Made by a program: the position numbers and the translations under genes
Shown here: piece by piece, positions 44,065-47,957 of the stretch
How the letters are laid out: each line of letters opens with the position of its first letter
Numbering within the stretch: position 1 is the stretch's first letter
Assembly (NCBI GenBank): GCA_902765585.1
Contig: CACXAG010000003.1
Span: 1 to 47,957 of the forward strand
DNA length: 47,957 nucleotides
Source: an uncultured Prevotellaceae bacterium
GTDB lineage: Bacteria > Bacteroidota > Bacteroidia > Bacteroidales > Bacteroidaceae
Direction of reading: 5' to 3'
Notes under the pieces: generated by a model
What the model saw: the letters and a program-made list of their open reading frames with translations, nothing else
Database searches by the model: none
What the model was told of the DNA's origin: nothing

Positions 44065-44871
44065 TTAATGATTGTTCGTTTCTAAAAACGCATTCGCTTC
44101 TGCGAGCGAGTCGAGCTTGCCGACGTCGAGCACGCGGAGGTCGTCTTTCACGAGTCCGACGATGCGGGAACGGTGGCAGACGCTGAGGTAGAAGTCGATG
44201 ATGCTGAAACGGTCGGGGAAGCGGTCCATCAGCGGGAACAGGCGGGGCGAGAAGCTGTGGATGCCGCTGAAGGCGAAGGCATTCAAAGGAGCGTGGGGAA
44301 TGGAGGACGGGGCGTGGGGCTCGGCATGAACCTGCAGCTGGTCGTCGATGGTGACATCGGACTCGCGCAGCCAGGGGAACGGCGACTTCACCTCGCCGGT
44401 CTCGATGTTCTTCCAGCCCAGCAGTCGCATGGCGTTGTCGAAGAGCAGGTAGCGCTTGGTCTTGCGGCGGCTCACCAGCAGCACGGCATCCTCGTCGTCC
44501 CGGTGCTGGCGCGAGAACCACGCGTAGTCCACGTTGTCCAGTATGTCGACATTGTGAATCAGTATGGGCTCGTCGTCGCGGAAGAGGCCCTGCGCCTTCT
44601 TCAGTCCCCCACCGGTCTCCAGCAGCTGCGCCGTCTCGTCGCTGAAGTGCACCAGCGGGGCATAGTCCTGCTGGGCGACGTGGTCCAGAATCTGCTGGGC
44701 AAAGTGGTGGACGTTGACCACGAAACGGTCGTAGCCCTGGGCCTGCAGCCGGCGGATGTTGATATCGAGCAGCGGCGTGCCTCCGACGGGCACCAGCGCC
44801 TTGGGCATGGTGTCGGTGAGGGGCTTCAGGCGGGTGCCGAGGCCCGCTGCCAATATCATCGTTTGTTTCAT
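44065..44871 (-). CDS. MurU-like sugar-1-phosphate nucleotidyltransferase
   Basis: The 268-residue protein has the nucleotidyltransferase signature [34 protein letters not shown] and [13 protein letters not shown]. The ETGGGL pattern is typical of the MurU branch (MurNAc-1-phosphate uridylyltransferase, cell-wall recycling), though the substrate is not proved; no AmgK kinase gene is next to it. The longer frame begins inside the promoter box at 44889-44897, so the ATG at 44871 is chosen. It heads the operon with guaA, pyrK and pyrD. Confidence 0.87.
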   Translation of the reverse strand: MKQTMILAAGLGTRLKPLTDTMPKALVPVGGTPLLDINIRRLQAQGYDRFVVNVHHFAQQILDHVAQQDYAPLVHFSDETAQLLETGGGLKKAQGLFRDDEPILIHNVDILDNVDYAWFSRQHRDDEDAVLLVSRRKTKRYLLFDNAMRLLGWKNIETGEVKSPFPWLRESDVTIDDQLQVHAEPHAPSSIPHAPLNAFAFSGIHSFSPRLFPLMDRFPDRFSIIDFYLSVCHRSRIVGLVKDDLRVLDVGKLDSLAEANAFLETNNH

Positions 44872-44888
44872 ACTCTTTGCTTTGGGTT

Positions 44889-44897
44889 GCAAAGGTA
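44889..44897 (-). promoter_or_regulatory. Promoter box of the nucleotide operon
   Basis: Minus-strand TACCTTTGC lies 17 bases before the MurU-like ATG. Confidence 0.75.
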
Positions 44898-44940
44898 CAA
44901 AAAAAATAGGAATTAAGTCTAAGTATCAAGAATTATTTTA

Positions 44941-44949
44941 TACCTTCGC
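44941..44949 (+). promoter_or_regulatory. Variant promoter box of the CotH gene
   Basis: TACCTTCGC differs by one base from the usual TACCTTTGC and lies 29 bases before the ATG. Confidence 0.55.
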
Positions 44950-44978
44950 AGGCAAAATTCAAAAACATCAACCGACTT

Positions 44979-47486
44979 ATGAAATATCTATCGCTTCTCC
45001 TGGCCACGGTTTTGGGTGGCAGTGCAACCGCACAGACTTTGAAAATCAACGAACTGATGCAGTCGAACGTCGAGTGCATCATGGACGACATCAAGGAGTT
45101 TCCCGACTCCTGGGTGGAACTGTACAACCCGACGGATGCCGCCATCAACCTGAAGGACTACAAAATCGGCAACAAGGACAAGGTGAAGAAGGCCTACCAG
45201 CTGCCCAGCGTGGAGGTTCCCGCCGGCGGCTACGTCCTCGTCTACTGCGACAAGGAGGAGAAGGGCCTGCACACCAACTTCCGCCTGGAGTCGGGCAAGG
45301 ACGGCAACCTCTACCTGTTCAAGGGCAGCGACGTGGTGGACCAGCTGGAGAAGATGGCCAAGATGCCGGCTCCCGACGTTGCCTACGGCCGCCGGACGGA
45401 CGGCAGCGACGAGTGGGGCTACCAGCTCGTGCCGACGCCGGGCGCTGCCAACAGCGGCGAGGTCTGCGACGGCAAGCACCTGCTGGGCGCTCCCGTCTTC
45501 GGCACGCTGGGCAGCGCCAAGTTGAGGTCGGGCAACGTGCGGCTGACGCTGTCGCTGCCCGAGGGGGCTCCCGAGGGCACGGAGATTCGCTATACCACCG
45601 ACGGCACGGAGCCCACGCGGAGCAGCACGCTCTACGACGGGGCCATCGGCATCAGGACGTCCACCACGGTCCGCGCCAAGCTGTTCTGCGACGGCTGGCT
45701 GTCGCCGCGCTCCTCGGTGCAGTCCTACATCTTCCTGGAGCGCAAGATGACGCTGCCCGTCTTCTCCATCACCACCGACGACCGCTACCTGTACGACCAG
45801 GCTATCGGACTCTTCGCCAACAACAACAGCAAGGCCGACAAGAAGGACCACGACTGGCGCCGCCCGATGAACATCGAGTTCTTCCCGGCGGAGGGCGAGG
45901 CCAGCGCCTTCAACCAGCTCGGCGAGTTCCGCATCCAGGGCGGCCAGTCGCGCTCGAACGCCCTGAAGTCGATGGCCTTCTACGCCAACAAGCGCTTCGA
46001 CCCCGACCACAAGCAGTTCCAGTACGAGTTCTTCCCCGACCAGAAGCCCGGCGTCACCAAGTTCAAGTCGTTCTCGCTGCGCGACGGCGGCAACGACTTC
46101 GGCGACCTCTACTTCCGCGATGCCATCATCCAGCGCACCATGGCCGCCCACCTCACCAACCTCGACTGGCAGGCCTGCCACTCCGCCGTGGTCTACATCA
46201 ACGGCCAGTACATGGGCATGCTCAACATCCGCGAGCGCTCCAACGACGACAACGTCTACAGCAACTACAACGGCCTGGAGGACATCGACGTGGTGGAGAT
46301 TTCGCACGAGCAGGTGAACGGCGTCGACAACTTCATCGAGGAGCTGAAGGCCGGCACCAGCGACTTCTACAACGACTTCAAGGCCTTCTACAGCCAGAAG
46401 GGCCACACCCGGGCCGAATACGAGCAGTGGCTGGACGTGGACGAGTACCTGAACGTCATGATAGCCAACCTCTTCTACGGCAACGTCGACTTCCCCGGCA
46501 ACAACCTCGTCTTCTGGCGCCCCAACGACGACGACAAGGACTCGGGACTGCCCAAGGTCTGGCGCGCCATCATCAAGGACACCGACTTCGGACTCGGGCT
46601 CTACGGCCGCGCCAACGACTACAACACCATCAACCTCCTCTACCATCCCGAGTCGGACCCCGGCAGCTCCTGGGCCTTCAGCGAACCCGCCACGCGGCTC
46701 ATCCGCAACATGCTGGAGGACCCGGAGCTGCTGGCGCTGTTCCTGGACAAGTGCTGCGTCTACATGGGTGACTTCATGAACGCCCAGGGCACCGGCCAGG
46801 TCATCGACCTCATCAAGGCCGAGGCCATGGACGAGTTCGTGGCCCACCGCGCCAAGTACCCCACCTGGGGCGGTAACAGCCGCGACGAAATCAACAGCAA
46901 CTTCGAGAAGGCCAAGAAGTGGCTCGCCGGCTACACCGAGAGCGGCTGGTGGGGCATGACCACCACCTACCCCTCGCGCACCGACAACTTCCTCGGCCAC
47001 CTCAGCGCCCAGTGGAACCTCGGCACCGCCATCCCCGTCACCGTCAACAAGGGCACGGCCCAGCTGCCCGACAGCGTCACCGTCAACGGCATCCTCCTCT
47101 CCGCCGGCACCTTCGACGGCAAGCTCTTCCCCAACCGCCCGCTGACCATCGCCGCCAAGGCCCCCGAGGGCAAGACCGTCACGGGCTGGAAGGTGGTCAC
47201 CACGCCGAAGAGCGGCAGCCAGCAGACCCGCGACTACGACGGCGCCACGCTCACGCTGACGCCCGCCGCCGACAGCAAGTCGATAGCCATCCAGGCCGTC
47301 CTCTCCGACGAAACGACAGGAATTATAAGTCCCGCAGAAATGGCAGAAATCACAGATTGCAACGCCACACTCTCAAAGAGAGAAATGGCTGGCGCGTGGT
47401 ACACCCTGGCCGGCCGCAAGCTCGACGCGAAGCCCACGACGAAGGGGGTATACATCAGAAATGGCAGAAAAATAATAGTGAAGTAG
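44979..47486 (+). CDS. Secreted CotH-family protein with LTD domain and Prevotella-type C-terminal tail
   Basis: The 835-residue protein has a signal peptide (MKYLSLLLATVLGGSATAQ), a lamin-tail domain (about 20-150; INELMQSN, DSWVELYNPTDAAINLKDY), a chitobiase/FN3-like segment (IRYTTDGTEPT near 205), a CotH domain (about 260-620; LPVFSITTDDRYLYD, GEFRIQGGQSR, VYINGQYMGMLNIRERS, KDTDFGLGLYG) and a small beta domain. The tail WYTLAGRKLDAKP-TTKGVYIRNGRKIIVK is a common surface-protein ending in Prevotella. CotH proteins have a kinase-like fold. The gene is much more GC-rich than its neighbours, which creates long overlapping open frames. Confidence 0.9.
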   Translation: MKYLSLLLATVLGGSATAQTLKINELMQSNVECIMDDIKEFPDSWVELYNPTDAAINLKDYKIGNKDKVKKAYQLPSVEVPAGGYVLVYCDKEEKGLHTNFRLESGKDGNLYLFKGSDVVDQLEKMAKMPAPDVAYGRRTDGSDEWGYQLVPTPGAANSGEVCDGKHLLGAPVFGTLGSAKLRSGNVRLTLSLPEGAPEGTEIRYTTDGTEPTRSSTLYDGAIGIRTSTTVRAKLFCDGWLSPRSSVQSYIFLERKMTLPVFSITTDDRYLYDQAIGLFANNNSKADKKDHDWRRPMNIEFFPAEGEASAFNQLGEFRIQGGQSRSNALKSMAFYANKRFDPDHKQFQYEFFPDQKPGVTKFKSFSLRDGGNDFGDLYFRDAIIQRTMAAHLTNLDWQACHSAVVYINGQYMGMLNIRERSNDDNVYSNYNGLEDIDVVEISHEQVNGVDNFIEELKAGTSDFYNDFKAFYSQKGHTRAEYEQWLDVDEYLNVMIANLFYGNVDFPGNNLVFWRPNDDDKDSGLPKVWRAIIKDTDFGLGLYGRANDYNTINLLYHPESDPGSSWAFSEPATRLIRNMLEDPELLALFLDKCCVYMGDFMNAQGTGQVIDLIKAEAMDEFVAHRAKYPTWGGNSRDEINSNFEKAKKWLAGYTESGWWGMTTTYPSRTDNFLGHLSAQWNLGTAIPVTVNKGTAQLPDSVTVNGILLSAGTFDGKLFPNRPLTIAAKAPEGKTVTGWKVVTTPKSGSQQTRDYDGATLTLTPAADSKSIAIQAVLSDETTGIISPAEMAEITDCNATLSKREMAGAWYTLAGRKLDAKPTTKGVYIRNGRKIIVK

Positions 47487-47493
47487 ATGTTTT

Positions 47494-47595
47494 GAAACGA
47501 ATTATCCTAATTGTTCTTAATTTTAATCACGAATTAAATTAATTATTAAGAAAAATTCGTGGACCAAATTAAATTGAATTAGGATAATTCGTTTC
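47494..47595. repeat. MITE-like 102-bp inverted repeat
   Basis: Perfect 19-bp arms GAAACGAATTATCCTAATT (47494-47512) and its complement (47577-47595) flank an AT-rich core with inner copies of aattcgtg/cacgaatt. It is a long potential hairpin with no ORF, typical of a non-autonomous repeat. Confidence 0.7.
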
Positions 47596-47624
47596 TTGGA
47601 ACTCAGGGAGTCTGTGAATTTACG

Positions 47625-47662
47625 AAAAAAACGCGAAACCTGCTACTGTTTCGCGTTTTTTT
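47625..47662. terminator. Bidirectional terminator between the CotH gene and the PSGGDT-repeat gene
   Basis: A perfect 15-bp stem AAAAAAACGCGAAAC/GTTTCGCGTTTTTTT with an 8-base loop gives U-tracts on both strands. Confidence 0.9.
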
Positions 47663-47698
47663 ATCCCATTTTTATGATTGTTCACGGTAGCCGCCGGC

Positions 47699-47957
47699 TT
47701 AGTCCTCGCCGGGGGTGCCGCTGTCGTCACCACCGTCACCACCTCCACTGGGAGTGTCACCTCCTGATGGTGTGTCACCGCCACTGGGAGTATCACCACC
47801 TGACGGGGTGTCGCCGCCGCTGGGCGTATCACCACCTGACGGGGTGTCGCCACCGCTGGGTGTATCACCACCGCTGGGCGTATCGTCGCCGGACGGAGTG
47901 TCGCCGCCGCTGGGGTTGGGTCTCACGTTGGCGCCGCTGGCGCTGCTGATGTAGTAG
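47699..47957 (-). CDS. C-terminal end of a protein with PSGGDT repeats, cut by the window edge
   Basis: The frame is open from the right edge to a TAA at 47699-47701, encoding about 85 residues: YYISSASGANVRPN, then about ten PSGGDT hexapeptides (one PSGDDT) and an acidic end DDSGTPGED. The 18-bp DNA unit alternates between two forms (about 36-bp period). It is a flexible, acidic tail of an unseen protein; no function can be stated. The apparent start at 47926 is an internal GTG. Confidence 0.7.
   Translation of the reverse strand, partial: YYISSASGANVRPNPSGGDTPSGDDTPSGGDTPSGGDTPSGGDTPSGGDTPSGGDTPSGGDTPSGGDTPSGGGDGGDDSGTPGED
47719..47911 (-). repeat. 18/36-bp tandem repeat encoding PSGGDT
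   Basis: Units such as ccaccgctgggtgtatca and ccacctgacggggtgtcg alternate. Codon-level divergence between alternate units indicates duplication of a 36-bp block. Confidence 0.85.

Noticed and set aside
43005..44186. Long open frame antisense to guaA
   Set aside because: guaA has complete family motifs; the antisense product has none and reflects codon bias.
44756..46771. Open frame of 671 codons overlapping the CotH gene
   Set aside because: It is Arg/Gln/Pro-rich, has no domain, and starts inside the opposite MurU-like gene. High GC content of the CotH gene leaves all frames open.
44988..47000. Open frame of 670 codons antisense to the CotH gene
   Set aside because: Val/Glu/Ala-rich composition without motifs, fully antisense to a gene with recognised domains.
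47719..47911. Possible CRISPR array at the right edge
   Set aside because: The units are contiguous and in frame with no unique spacers; they encode PSGGDT repeats.
1..47957. rRNA operon, riboswitch or CRISPR-Cas genes
   Set aside because: None was seen on either strand; the only RNA gene with firm support is tRNA-Ser.

Overview
The window looks like a chromosomal segment from a Prevotella-like member of the Bacteroidales. Most promoters visible upstream of genes fit the Bacteroidota pattern TAnnTTTGC (usually TACCTTTGC), and Shine-Dalgarno sequences are essentially absent. The gene content agrees: PorQ of the type IX secretion system, a BY-kinase/Wza/CapD capsule core, a SpoIID-DUF4922-glycosyltransferase fusion beside an AmpG-like permease, and a CotH protein with the Prevotella-type C-terminal tail. 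Two genes (tatD, aroC) lack an ATG and appear to start at TTG; rlmN appears to start at GTG.

Region 1 (1-9290) is an AT-rich accessory island. A leftward gene set encodes an XRE regulator, a WG-repeat/trypsin-like lipoprotein, a membrane-anchored unknown, an AlbA_2/HATPase (Schlafen-like) protein and a SIR2-STAND-like protein with the layout of Avs5/DSR-type antiphage NADases. It ends in a broken second AlbA/HATPase gene. The set is bracketed by an imperfect inverted repeat of about 80 bp (456-540 and 8801-8881), an 18-bp direct repeat (297-314 and 9122-9139) and a longer promoter-bearing repeat (100-239 and 9227-9288). A frameshifted remnant of an excisionase-like gene with an intact promoter sits at the right edge. 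The simplest reading is a decayed integrative element carrying defence genes. This is the best candidate for a new system in the window.

Region 2 (9294-13102) is a rightward three-gene unit: two unknown proteins and a primase/VirE_N/P-loop protein, closed by a strong terminator. Its base composition is closer to that of the chromosome.

Region 3 (13221-34100) is mostly housekeeping. It holds cmk-porQ, a TonB-like protein, a polyprenyl synthase, TatD, tRNA-Ser(GGA), a lipoprotein, the MFS/glycan fusion pair, rlmN, pdxA, a sigma-54-type activator overlapping lptE and followed by a TPR-like gene and secG, an exported basic protein, and two envelope peptidases. Region 4 (32160-38177) is a capsule/exopolysaccharide core operon: BY-kinase, HAD phosphatase, Wza, a His-rich mini-membrane protein and a CapD-type dehydratase. 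Region 5 (38329-47957) holds a small exported protein, SlyD, aroC, a candidate small RNA, an operon of a MurU-like nucleotidyltransferase-guaA-pyrK-pyrD, a GC-rich CotH/LTD surface protein, a MITE-like inverted repeat, and the end of a PSGGDT-repeat protein cut by the window edge.

A recurring genome feature is families of short tandem repeats (7-8 bp periods). They fill many intergenic junctions and also appear inside at least three coding sequences.
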